From the NCBI RefSeq assembly GCF_019097595.1, contig NC_080714.1, positions 7,301,259 to 7,365,258 of the forward strand: 64,000 bases of DNA, given 5' to 3'. The position numbers and the translations under genes are program-made. Shown piece after piece: positions 38,414-64,000 of the stretch. The stretch is from Hemibagrus wyckioides. Lineage: Eukaryota > Chordata > Actinopteri > Siluriformes > Bagridae. Under the pieces are notes generated by a model. The model saw only the letters and a program-made list of their open reading frames with translations, was not told the DNA's origin and ran no database searches. Every line of letters starts with the position of its first letter. Position 1 is the first letter of the stretch.

Positions 38414-39112
38414 AGACCATTGTGATCTGTGAGCAAGGCTACAGCACGCTGGATCATAGTAAGATCTCTGCTTCCTTATGGTTGGGCTGATGAGCATTTT
38501 ACTTCTTTTTATGTTGCTATTGGGCTACAGCAATTGGATGGACTCCCCAGTAGTTTGCTTCAGAACACCAGTTGTTACGCTCCAAACACACTCTCCAAAG
38601 TGGCTTCAAAATACTCTTTTAATTTGATCTAATAAATGTTTGTGGAATTAAAAGCAGATTTACTTTGTTCACATTTTTCTTGTGCTGGAACTGCTAAATA
38701 CCTCACTGTCACCTACATCTGCACAAGTGAATAAATCTGCTCTCCATAACTGTCCTGTCTATTTTTACCCTTTTTTTTTAGAATCATAGGCAAACAGGAA
38801 TTAAAGCATGTTTTCTTTACTTTTAAACTTTAAATAAAATTATTCTGAGGCAAATAATTTCAGAAAACATAGGCCTAGGTTCCCTCCCAACCATCAGATA
38901 TTTACTATGGCAAAGAACATTTTTATTTGACATTTACTTTACTTAAATGTAACTACATTGTCTTTTATGCACTTCTAAGCATAGGTCATATATGTCTTGA
39001 GACATCATCATTAAAAGTGGGAAACACAGATTTGCTTTGCCTTTGCTTACACAACAGATGTAATGTACAAAAGATGCTTAGCCTTTCTGACCCATGTAAA
39101 GGACTGTGTTAA
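38414..39112 (+). pseudogene. Second rhamnose-binding lectin relic
   Basis: Block 38414-38458 (TIVICEQGYSTLDH) has the same 45-base length and splice context as the lectin exon at 31636-31680, but its conserved final Cys codon is replaced by His. Block 39058-39112 begins RCN and ends SLSDPCKGLC-stop, a shortened version of exon 31179-31288. Other exons of the domain are missing, so this is a dead paralogous piece of the same lectin family. Confidence 0.6.
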
Positions 39113-39603
39113 TGGCCAAGTACAACTGTGTTGTCATTAAGCAGTCCATAAATTTAGAAATGTGTATTGTGCAATTGTGTCATCTGTAATTTTGTAAATT
39201 TAATCAGAAAAAATAACTTTACATAAAATTAAATATTCAGAAACTGATTTGTCAAGTTAAATTGTCTTATAGGTATTAGATAGATACCTCACTGCCTTTC
39301 TTCTAAATCATGCCAAATATTGATGCATAATAATTGCACCAGATGCATCAGCGCTTTGGTGGATAAGATGTCTGCAAACTGGCCCACCAGCTCCATCAGC
39401 TCTTGGCACTGCTTTGGGGTAAATTCCTCTCCTTGCTGGACCATGGTACGCTCCAAGGGATCTGCAGGGAGAGGAGCAAATTCATAAATGGCTCTAGTTC
39501 AACCTATTTTATAGCAAGTTGATATAATCAGGTGCTTCATTAACAGCCTACAAAGATCAGCTATTAAATGTGAGACAAAGGAAGTACCTTGGTCTATCTA
39601 GAT

Positions 39604-41231
39604 CAGGGGTCACCTCACGTGGTCCCGCAGACCTGTTCTAAAAATAGAAGGTCAGAGTTGAGAGTAGTGAGCGTGCGTTGTGATGATGACTAGATGAAAG
39701 TGGATTTTACCCCAAAGAAAATGTCAGAAAAAAGAAAGAAAACTTATCATTTTCACAGTGAGTGGGAGGAAGAGTTCTTTTTTTACTACTGTTAAAGAAA
39801 ACTGCGTGTGTCTCATTTGCGGGGCGAAAGTGGCAACAGCAAAGCGGCACAATGTGGTGAGACACTTCAGCACGTGGCACAAAAGCTACGATGCTAATTA
39901 CCCGCCGGGCAGCACACTACGGCCGGAGAAAGCCTGGGAGTTAAAGGGGGGGGGGTCAAAGAAGCAATGATGCTTATTGCGAACACGGTGTTTAAAAACG
40001 AGAAGAATGGAACCGATGTCATATCCACTCTCTCCGATGTCCAACTGGGGGCAACTACGATGGCGAGAAGAGTTTCGGCTATGTCCGGGAACATGACCGA
40101 ACAGAAAGATCGAGACCTGGAGAGGTGCAGGTAGTTTAGCATCCAGTGCGACGAGTCCGTGGACAACAGCAGTACAGCGCAGCTGATAGTCTTCATCCGA
40201 ATGGTGTTTGATGATTTCTCCACAAAACTCCTGACACTACTGCCCCTAAAGACAACTACGAAGGGAGTTGACATCTTTACCGCGGTGAAGAGGTTCTTCA
40301 CGGAGAAAAAAGGTACCACTGAAAAAGCTGGTAAAAGTTGAACATTTTCTCAGTGCAGCAAAAAAAAGTGCTACACTTCCCCTCTCTGCATTCGGTGCTG
40401 AAAGACAATGCTTCTGCATCTGAGACTTATGAAAAAGTTGCAGAAAAGTACTCTCAAGTCATAAACAGACTTGGGCAAGAGTTTGGGAACCGGTTTTGTG
40501 AGTTTGATCGGCTTGAACCATGTGTGTCATTCATTTGCAATCCTTTCATGCAAATCGACATAACATGCATTGCTAAACAACTAAGTGCAGTGTTCACCTT
40601 GGATGCTGGACAGGTGGAGATGGAAATTATAACACTGTAAAATGACCTTCACCTCAAAGCCCACCAGGCTGCACCAAACTTTTGGTGCCTTGTGGACACA
40701 GAAAAATACAATGGTGTATGCACAGCAGCTATGAAGGTTGCCAGCCTGTTTGGTTCAACCTATCTCTGTGAATCAGTCTTTTCTGACATGAACTTCATCA
40801 AGAACAAACACAGAACACGCCTCACTGATGCATGAGGAAGACTCCCTCAGAGTTGCAGTGTCAAGTTACACCCCAGATTACAGTACACTGGTGAACAGCA
40901 TGCAATGCCAGGCTTCCCACTAACAAAGACAAATAAAGATACCAGATGTCAGTGGCAACATACTAGTGCCATAGCAAAGTTAAATTCTATTGGAGTTGAT
41001 AAGTTTTTGATAGTTGATAACCATCTTTTAATGTTTATTTTCACTGAAACATTGTGACAAATGTGTTCATAAAGTGTAACAGATATGATGACTGTGATGA
41101 GATGTGATAAGATTTATTTAAAAAACTGAAAGTTGATTTCTGTAAAATGTTACATAACTGATAATTTGTACAAACATGTTACTCAGTACCTATGAGTTAG
41201 CTCACAGTTTCAAAAAGGTTGGTGACCCCTG
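39604..41231 (+). mobile_element. hAT transposon, internally deleted, with intact TSD
   Basis: The ends are caggggtcacc and ggtgacccctg, flanked by a perfect 8-bp duplication atctagat (39596-39603 and 41232-41239). Inside is a decayed hAT transposase. A BED-type zinc-finger start reads MSEKRKKTYHFHSEWEEE, then, after a frameshift in a T run, FFTTVKENCVCLICGAKVAT. Later comes FIRMVFDDFS..., and near 40755-40840 the C-terminal dimerisation region (ASLFGSTYLCESVFSDMNFI, then KNKHRTRLTD). Stops, frameshifts and a missing central part make it non-autonomous. It resembles the transposase family related to vertebrate GTF2IRD2-type domesticated genes. Confidence 0.88.
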
Positions 41232-41239
41232 ATCTAGAT

Positions 41240-41830
41240 GTTCATGGGGATCACAGGAAGCCGAATGTTCTCTGGCAATGTTGTGTGAGGTGGCTTTACA
41301 TAAGGGGGACCACCCTAGGGTACTTAGTCGTAGCAAGTTTGTTTGTGGTGCCAAGTGTCTGTGTGTGTTTTTTCTTTCTGTCATGGCTCTGGTCAATCAA
41401 CTGGGAAGGAAGGCCACCTCTGAGTTGCAGTGTGGCTTTCCAGGGTGCAGGCACAACCTCAGGTCTAATTCACAGCAATTTAGACATGCCCATGGGGTGC
41501 CCATTAACTCTGTTCTGGATCTCTCCAAATAGCTGAAGTATGAAATTCAAGCACAGAAGGACACCTTGTGGTTTGTAAGTGCCAGTGACGAAGGATATCT
41601 ACGCAAGGTGATCAGAGACTCCACCATTCTCTGGCACCCAAGAAACAACAATCTATTCCCTGCCTGTGACACTGTGCTGTTCTGACTGGGGAACAACTAC
41701 AAAGTTGAGTCTCCCCACTCACCAAATCCTTCTGTGGACTGACTCCACCACCGTCCTTACCTTGCTGCATCAAGACTCTTGATTTAAAGTGTTTGCCATC
41801 ACCAAAGTAGTCACTCCAAGAGTTCACACT
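41240..41830. repeat. Repeat-like region next to the hAT element
   Basis: The part at 41725-41822 is a copy of the dispersed repeat at 29898-29993. The rest (41240-41700) contains short diverged ORFs with no recognisable product and looks like old repeat DNA. Confidence 0.45.
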
Positions 41831-42431
41831 ATTTGGCACTATATGCCATCTATCTAGTGACCTAGTGAATGATATCACATTAAGAAAAATGTGTAAATAA
41901 GCTACAACTAGGATGCCACCGGTCCTAGGGCTATGGCCCCACGTTCCAGCAAATGGACTGCCAATCAATTCCTAACATTCCTAACATTCATGTTCTATGG
42001 CCAAACAATGCCAATGAGCCAACAGGGGGTAAAGAATGGGGCAAAACACCCATAGGCTAAAACATAGTCACGTGAATACATAGCCACTTTAAATTAATTG
42101 TTCATCTTAACAGTGAGATTAGACTGGTGGAAGAAAGCCATCTTTTAAATACAATAATTCCCTGCAATCAATTATTTCAAGCAGTCACACACATACACAC
42201 ACACACTCACACACTACAGTCAATCTAGAGATGCCAATCAGCCTACAACACATGTGTTTGGATTAGGTGAGGAAACAGGAGAGCCCAAAGGAAACCCCTG
42301 AAATACTAGAAAACATTAAGTTTTATGTGGAAAATTAGTAAAGACACTGAAAGTGACACTGAACTGAACAACAAACAGTCTTGAGAGCTACAGAAATTTA
42401 TACTGATTTACAAAAAATGTTCAGTGATTTC
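41831..42431. other. Intergenic repeats
   Basis: 42150-42330 is paralogous to 25980-26160, and 42310-42430 to the right part of 26455-26755. The two modules are therefore neighbours at both loci, though with different spacing. Nothing gene-like is seen. Confidence 0.5.
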
Positions 42432-42722
42432 CAATCTCAGAGGTGTTCTATAGGGTTGAGGTCAGGACTCAACCAGGCCAGTCAAGTTCCTCCACACCAA
42501 ACTCGCTCATCCATGTCTATATAGACTTTTGTGCACTGGTGTACAGTCATGGAACAGGAAGGGGTCATCCCTAAACTGTTCCCACAAAGTTGGGAGCATG
42601 AAATTGTCCAAAATGTCTTGGTATGTTGAAACATTAAGAGTTCCTTTCACTGGAACTAAGGGGCCGAGCCCAACCCCTGAAAAACAACACCTGAATCCAA
42701 TGATTTGGAGGCAATATAGTGT
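42432..42722 (-). mobile_element. Tc1-like transposon fragment
   Basis: This is the 3' part of a Tc1 transposase on the - strand ([20 protein letters not shown] then [17 protein letters not shown]), ending with ggaggcaatatagtgta at the TIR side. It is close to the palindromic element at 21072 (same aagagttcctttcactggaa segment). One end is missing. Confidence 0.8.
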
Positions 42723-43503
42723 ATGCTTCACATATGCTCCAACACATTTTCTTATAGATTTTGCTCCACGTTTGGATCGATTGTATGGATGATTAATAGG
42801 GTTATACTTTCAATCTTGTCCTTTACAATATTATTAAAAAGCATTTTTCATGTATATTTTTATTCTACACAGTATCTTGAGGAAATTCAGGTGTAATTAT
42901 TCTGAATAGGTCTTAGGTCTTTCACTGAAAAACATGATCATACAACACTGATTTAATCTAATATGGATCATCAGATTTTGGAGTCTGTGCTAGCTTTATA
43001 TACTAAATACTGAGAACCTTTGAATTTCATTTTTTTACTCAATTTGTTATGCTGTTAATATACTAATTTGTAAAGAAAAATCTAAAATAGAAGCATTTTC
43101 ATTTGTGGTCTCAGACATTTAGACTCCTGTACACTGTTTCCTGCATATGAGCAAGTACTTTGAGAGTATATCAGCAGAGTTTCTCTGATGGAGAGAGGAA
43201 ACTGAGTCAAAGCAGACCTGCTCTCTCCTAAACCTCTCTGATCCACCGGTGTAACTAGAGAGCAGACATACCGAGCTCAGGGATCTTTTTACCTGAATGT
43301 AATTGGGGTTTTTTTGAGTACATCTACAAGTTCCTCTGTCTCAGAGGAACATAAACCTACTCAAAGTATAACAATCACAATTCAGCCCCTTACTGCAAAA
43401 GAACACATGATATCCAAAACAGAGAAAGTAGAGGTCTGGTTACTTACTACTTGACAAACCAGCATCTAGGGGGTGTGAATAATATATATTTCACCACTGT
43501 TCC

Positions 43504-43605
43504 TTCCTTGGACCACTTTTGATAGATACTGACCACTGCAGACCAGGAACATCCCCCAAAGAGCTGCAGTTTTGGAGATGCTCTGATCCAGTCTTCTAGC
43601 CATAT
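43504..43605 (-). mobile_element. Short Tc1-like fragment
   Basis: A piece of the transposase helix-turn-helix region (KTAALWG.. and VVSIYQKWSKE) on the - strand. It matches the family of the elements at 18599-20380 and 24852-25329. Confidence 0.7.
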
Positions 43606-46230
43606 AATATAAATATACAAGGTATAAATATGAGCCAATTTCCCATTTATTCATCACTGAGGGAAAAAACATCACTTCATCAAATGTTAAACGATAAAAA
43701 CAAATTTTCATAACCTTCATTGCTTGTATATATTGCAGGCGGAAACATATCAGTTTAATACTCATTGACACAGGATGCTGATTACTAAAATACTAATTAT
43801 ACTAAAATGTTCCAGTGAAGCAAGATACAGCGATATTTACATATTGTGTGTGCGCGCGTGTGGGTGGGTGATGGACTGGTGTTCTATGCAGAGTATATTC
43901 CTTCTTTACCTTCCTCACTGTTAACCTGAACCATGGAATAAAACAGTCACAGAAGATGAATGCACTTTAAATGATCATACAGGTGTTATAGGTTCATAAT
44001 GATTTCAGCCAGAAGAGATCATGTCATGTGTCGCATCATTTTAGGTGTAAAATGATCAAGTAGAATCAGGTTGAAGCTGTAAAAGCACAGCCAGGGGATC
44101 CAGCCATCGCCAGTATAAATAATGCCAAGTGGAATTTTAATGCCATTTCGGTTTTTAATAAAAACAGATTGTGTTGGTAGAAAGTTCAGGAATAAAAAGC
44201 TCTATGGCTCCACATAATAGACAAAATATTATTGTGAAGAGTTTTAATAGGTTCCTGAATCAAACCATGTACTTACTTTTTGTTTCCTGGACTAGGATAC
44301 ACCAAAATTCCTAATCCACCACACTAGCATATGAAACGTTAGCACATCATCGGCCCTTTCATTTGCATCACACTGAACAGAAAACAAACCACAACAAGGA
44401 CATTGAATTTACTTTTATTTTACACTACACATTTCACAAAACGTTCACTTTACTGCCAGATGAAAATTACACCATTTTGTTAAAATGGGATGCTGCTCAG
44501 TGAGAGTTAAAAACAGGAAAAGCAGTGGGTTAAAACTGAGATCGAGGGGATTTTAGACGTCCAAACAATTTTCAGACAATGGTCTTGAGACTTAAAAGTA
44601 GCAAAAAAATTTACTTTTTTTTAACAAGAAAATGTAGGATTTATGTAGGTTTCACTACCATTTGTGAGAAAGCAAACATTTATAAGCCATAATATTTATC
44701 TACACAGTAATAATGCAGGTCAAGTTCAGTGGTATGGGCAAAAATATCAGAATCATGGTGTCACTGGACATTTTTTTAATAAATATGGTTTGGGAATATT
44801 TTATGGGGGAAATATTTGGGCAGTTTGTACTAGATAAATTGCTTTAGCCTGTTTTTAAAATGAGTCTGCTTGTGTAATTATTTTAGAAATAAGAGACTCA
44901 GTCGATGTGGCTGAAGCAAAGTTGGAGCTTTGTTTAAGTCGGGAGATTCATTACAAAAAGATTTTTGTTCTATGATTCTGTTATTTTAATTCACACCACT
45001 GCCCGTGTAAGCGCCCTGCGTATAGGAACGTGGTTTATGAACATGCACTGGAAAATAGCTAACCAACATGTGCTGATCAACTACAAAATATCATATTATA
45101 TACATATACAAGCAAAATCACTGCTCTGATAAGAACAGCGATATTGTCTATGCTACCAAGTCCTGCCAGTTATGGACAAAATCGAGGGCAATAGCACAAT
45201 CTGTAGCTACACAGTAAAGCAACGAAACAACAAAACACTTCAGTTTTGTTACCAGTGTTTAAAAAAACAAAACAAAAAACACTATTCAACAAACAATAAA
45301 TTATGTCCAAGTACCTACAAAGTCTGAAGACAAATTTCCTAAAAACCGGTCGAGTCAGCAAATAATTAAGGCACTGTTTTAGATCCTGTTTCTCTCCCAT
45401 GATGTGTTCCCTTTAGCGTAAACACTAGTGCCTTATTGCTTCGATAAATAATAAAGAACTAGACATGGCTTTGCTTGTACTTGTAGCAGAGAGTAGTTTA
45501 ACAGTGCTTTGTGTTCAAACTTTAACCCTGTGTAAAAGATCTCACAAACTGGCAGTAGTTCCGATAGGACAATGTTGACCGTCCTTTTTATTTCCTTTTG
45601 CTCTAGATAGCATTAGCAGCAAACCGCTAGACCTCTCACAGAACTTCATGTACTCATTAGGATGCCGAGTAAGGGTGTTACGGTTCATGGTATGTGATCA
45701 GCTAGTTTACAAATAGCGCGCCTTCTCTGTATTGATGTAGCATATAAAATGAGCTATGCGGTGAAAATGAACAGAAAACAATTTATACAAAAGTCTCTCC
45801 GCATACAAAAACCCAGGACGAACAAAAAAAAAGAAAGAAAAAAAAAAAAGGATCAAATCCTAATAGAAAAATATTTGTAAGAACAATTTTCCTATAAACG
45901 CTCTCTGTATTCATCCTGCTGTTTTTATAAGCTGAAAAACAGTGTGGCTATGAGGAAAGGTAGCACACCTTAGACAAAAATAGTTGGTCAGCTATGTCAT
46001 GATGTGAAGTGCGTGGTGTGTGATGAAGTTAGGAACACTGAGACGTATGAGCAGAGGTAGCAATGCAACATGGTTACAGCAGTAGTGGATTACACACAGA
46101 TAAAGGGGTTTCCGGTGTAGTCCACGTCTCCTGTGCTCATGAACAGAGGCGGACGTCAGTCTGAATCCGCAAAGGAGACGGGTGTGAAAGTTTTTAAGGT
46201 GAAAAAATAAAGTGCATGCGTAAAAAATCA

Positions 46231-46268
<38 letters not shown>

Positions 46269-47799
46269 AGATGGTAACAGTGTTATTTTATACCATGAAA
46301 CCGTAACAACTCTACTGAATATACAGTACAGCAGATGTAGATTTTCCCACTAATATCTGGGTTTTTAAATAAAGATGGTCTTTCTGTGTAAGTCTGCAGG
46401 AAAGCTTAGGCAGCAGTGCATTTTAGTCTATAATGAAGTAGGAAATGGAATACGCTTGAAAATTTAACTAGCAATCATCACTCTGAGCATGCCTCAGGTG
46501 TGCACTAATACTGTCGGACTGTCAGTCATTCTAAATGATAGAACAGTTTACAATAAAGCAGGCTCTAATGTCCTTCATATACAAGACCCTCTCTGAAGAC
46601 AGCAGCTAAACACAAGACAGGAAATTTTTTTTTTTTTTTTAAACACACATTGGTCTTTTGGAGTGGGTTTGGTGTGTTACAATGTCCATGAGACTGAAAG
46701 CAAGCTTCATAACTTGCCTTCCTTCAGAAAGCTCATCGTGAAATGAGATGAGGCTCCGGTGAGCTTTCAGTTCCTCGAACACTTGAGCGAGCCAATTAGA
46801 CAGAGACAGTGAAGAGGAGAAATAGAAAAAGTGAGGTAGAGGACATGGAAAAACAGACAAAAAGACAGGAAAAGGAAAAGATAGATGAGACGAGAATAAG
46901 CACAAGAGGAGCCCGATGTGTTTTGGAGTGGGATGAAGTGGATGTCGGGTCGGGTCGGGTCTGGAGGGTTAAGGGTGGTTCTGAGCTGGGCATGAACACG
47001 GTCCACACACACTGGAGCAGGACAGGAGGAATGGAGCATTCATCGCTGCAAAAACAGGCCGAAAGACACAATCAATCACATGACAGCGACAAAAATGTAC
47101 AGTCAGAGAATTAGGGGTGGTCTAGCTGTATGAAATAAAATATGCAATTAGGTCAGATTTCATATTAATGTGTTGCAGATGGTCCTGAAACTATAAAGGC
47201 ATTAAAGAAAATAAAACATAATGAGTGTGACACATTTATATTACAGGTAGTCTATGATAGTATAAATATTAAATCATTATATTTAAGTTATTAGAGTTTT
47301 TTCTTCCAAGCTTTACATATATATATTACATGGCTTGAAAGAAAAAAGTATAATAACAATTTGTATATATAAATTTACAAATATTAAGATTACTTTTTTA
47401 TTCCAATATATTTTCATTGTCTGTGCTCATCAACTGTATACAGTTTGGTTTATTTCTGTCTTCTGTTGTGCATCTATGGCAGTAGATCTGATGCCAAGAT
47501 TTACTAAAGTGCTCCAATTTGTACAGAAAAAGCATCATATGATACGATATTAAAATGTTCAGATACACTGAGGGTATTGCCAGTAAAAAGCATCTGGCTA
47601 GAAATCAGAAGCCTATTTTCTGTTCGTTTGTTTTTTCTGAATAATTATTTATGCTTGTAGACATTTTTATTCAGAATTCTTTTAAAATATGTACATGGAT
47701 AAGAACTTGTGATAAAATAGGACATGTATAAGAGTTCATTAAAATACGCCTGATCTTCTGAGATTTTTTCAGTATTAGCTGTAGTGGAAAGAGTTATTA
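43606..47799. other. Region downstream of bicd: likely long 3' UTR plus intergenic DNA
   Basis: No exon was recognised. A - strand AATAAA at 44419-44414 could close a 3' UTR of about 3.4 kb for bicd. A pure A tract of about 29 bases lies near 46236-46265, and a T tract near 46628-46640. The boundary between transcribed and untranscribed DNA cannot be set from sequence. Confidence 0.4.
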
Positions 47800-62257
<14,458 letters not shown>

Positions 62258-62623
62258 CCCCCTCCTTACACGTCACTCCGGGACACGATGGTCACGCCTG
62301 CGCCCACATGGCCCTGCCATGCGACAGAGGGTTTACTGTAAGACTCGTCTGCAGCACGAGGCTCATGTAATCAAGAGCAGTGTATCACACGGCCTGCGTC
62401 CAGCAGACTTCATCAGGGAATAGGATTTCGTTTAGCGGCTTAAGAGATATTAAGTCACTTTCAGTGGGATGTTCTCAATAGACAGGCAAATGGACGTTAG
62501 GTGCATAAGTTTGTGCACCCTTATTAAAAAAAAAAAAATGATGCAACCAACAAGACATTTGTTACAAATTAGCTTCACAATGCTACGTGTGTAGGTAAGG
62601 TGTGATGTACATATTAATAAACC

Positions 62624-62668
62624 ATAATAATAATAATAATAATAATAATAATTATTATTATTATTATA
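62624..62668. repeat. (ATA)n/(TTA)n inverted trinucleotide repeat
   Basis: ATA units run into ATT/TTA units, so the two halves are complementary and could form a short hairpin. It lies in the bicd 5' UTR intron. Confidence 0.9.
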
Positions 62669-63429
62669 TTAATACATCTCCTCATTCTTTCAAGCCATAT
62701 AATATTAATATTCTCCGTCACAGCTATCAATTTCCTGCAAATAAAATCTTGTTTAAACTTCTTATACTTTAAATAAGACTTTAAGTAAACACAGACTAGA
62801 AAACACAGACAAGTAAACAAAGATTTTAGTAATTAAACAAGCTAAGCAGTGTCCTTTACAGCTATAGTCAGACAGCTGAACATGCACGAGCTGTTCTAAT
62901 GCACGTGCTATTCTAATATAAAGACGACGAAAATTACATGACATTAGAATTAGTTCAGACAGTACACATTAACTGTTACGCTATACGTTATATCTGACCG
63001 TGGCTGGACAAACCCCAGGCATCCTCTGAGTGTTAGCTATGTCATGTCATGTCACATCGCCTACTCCCTCTTAGCAAGGAGGCTAATCAGGATACAGGGC
63101 ATATCGCTGGTGGTTGCAGTTAGCACGCTAGCTTCGTAATGAATTGTTGTCGGCGAGATGAAAGGAGTCTGGGGGTGTAATGTGTAATTAGTCGAGCAGA
63201 ACCAGCTACGTTAGCTATTTTAAACTAGCTGGAGCTAATTACCAGATAAACGTAACTGCGTTGCTATGCACCAGACATTAGCCTTTTTTTAAAAATGTAA
63301 AACACCCACCCAAAGACTTAGCTAGCTAACAGCTACATCTCTAACAGCAGAAGGAGTGGATGCTACTCTTAACCAGCTAGTTAGCTACGATATATAATTT
63401 ATTAGTGACCTAGTTAAACGGATTCTTAC

Positions 63430-63620
63430 CTTCTGGAAATTGGTCCTAGGCGTTTACCAGTTCCTCAAATGTTTTAGAATATGACACACTGCAGATATTT
63501 CCAAAGATATCTACAATATCGAAGGACAGAAATATTCCGGTTAAATTCACAGCCGTGGCTCTCCTCCTCCTTCTCCTCCTCCTCCTTCGCGCGCGCTGAA
63601 GCTCCGGTTCAGTAGTGAAT
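63430..63620 (-). promoter_or_regulatory. Probable bicd noncoding first exon and promoter
   Basis: On the - strand ...ccaatttccagaag is followed by gtaagaatc at 63429, a strong donor. Upstream (about 63540-63700) lies the most GC- and CpG-rich sequence of the neighbourhood (tccttcgcgcgcgctgaagc), with pyrimidine tracts, as expected for a housekeeping-type CpG promoter. The transcription start is not resolvable; the exon limits are approximate at the 5' side. Confidence 0.55.
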
Positions 63621-63942
63621 AACCGGCTCTTTCTTTCTTTTCCTCACTGCTTCCTTGACAACGTCAGCGCCGTAATTCAACCTCATTGGACAGGCAGTGC
63701 ACTAGGTACTATCGAGGAGCTATTATCTTTCGCCCTATGTAGGGCGCCTGTTTAGAAAGTAAGTAGCGATACGAGACAAAACCAGAAAGTCCTGTTCTGT
63801 GGGAAGACAACGTAAAGTATTTTAACCTGAATGATGACTTACTCATGCAAGGCATTTTATTTATTCAAGATATGTCTTAATAAGACCATGTGAATCATTA
63901 ATAGTGAAAATGTGAGCAATAATAGGGAAAATGTATAGGTTA

Positions 63943-63968
63943 TCTATCTATCTATCTATCTATCTATC

Positions 63969-64000
<32 letters not shown>
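63943..64000. repeat. (TATC)n microsatellite at the right edge
   Basis: TATC units run to the end of the window with one missing-base interruption (atcatc). The repeat continues beyond the edge. Confidence 0.95.

Overview
The window is vertebrate, almost certainly teleost, nuclear DNA. Genes are split into many short exons with GT-AG introns, the protein families are vertebrate, and the intergenic DNA is full of Tc1/mariner and hAT DNA transposons, tRNA-derived SINE-like repeats and (CA)n, (TATC)n and (AT)n microsatellites typical of fish. Several repeat types remind me of catfish or cyprinid genomes, but the species cannot be fixed from the sequence alone. Layout: (1) 887-11222, + strand: the last 20 coding exons of kdm5c, a histone H3K4 demethylase; the JmjN and ARID exons lie off the left edge. 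(2) 14924-22034, - strand: a complete ten-exon renbp (N-acylglucosamine 2-epimerase), convergent with kdm5c. Its second intron holds a Tc1 transposon with an intact transposase nested inside an older Tc1 relic. (3) 24303-28618, - strand: a FAM107-family actin-associated gene with an extra N-terminal exon. (4) 29997-31680, + strand: a decayed rhamnose-binding (SUEL) lectin gene, with further relics at 38414-39112. (5) 32893-36010, - strand: an unusual ten-exon gene with two RRMs like the fourth RRM of poly(A)-binding protein, preceded by an N-terminal two-exon module that is tandemly duplicated. Its putative first exon abuts a hAT-like element. (6) 36088-43605: a transposon-rich block with a hAT that keeps its TIRs and a perfect 8-bp target duplication. 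(7) 47800-62257, - strand: a complete eight-coding-exon Bicaudal-D gene (bicd2-like) with a long Ser/Arg-rich tail, a second near-identical Tc1 copy in an intron, and an unexplained phase 1-1 exon-like ORF on the opposite strand. A likely noncoding first exon and promoter lie near 63430-63700. The genes are unrelated in function and show no operon-like logic. Kdm5c is nuclear chromatin regulation, renbp is cytosolic amino-sugar metabolism, FAM107 acts on the actin cytoskeleton, the RRM gene binds RNA, and BICD links cargo to dynein. Exon boundaries were placed by hand from splice dinucleotides, reading-frame phase and remembered homologues. Every intron phase in the five complete or partial gene models is consistent from exon to exon. 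The most distinctive content is the duplicated-module RRM gene, tandem SUMO-interaction-like motifs in Kdm5c, the orphan exon within bicd, the palindromic and nested Tc1 elements, and a splice donor that is part of a GT microsatellite.
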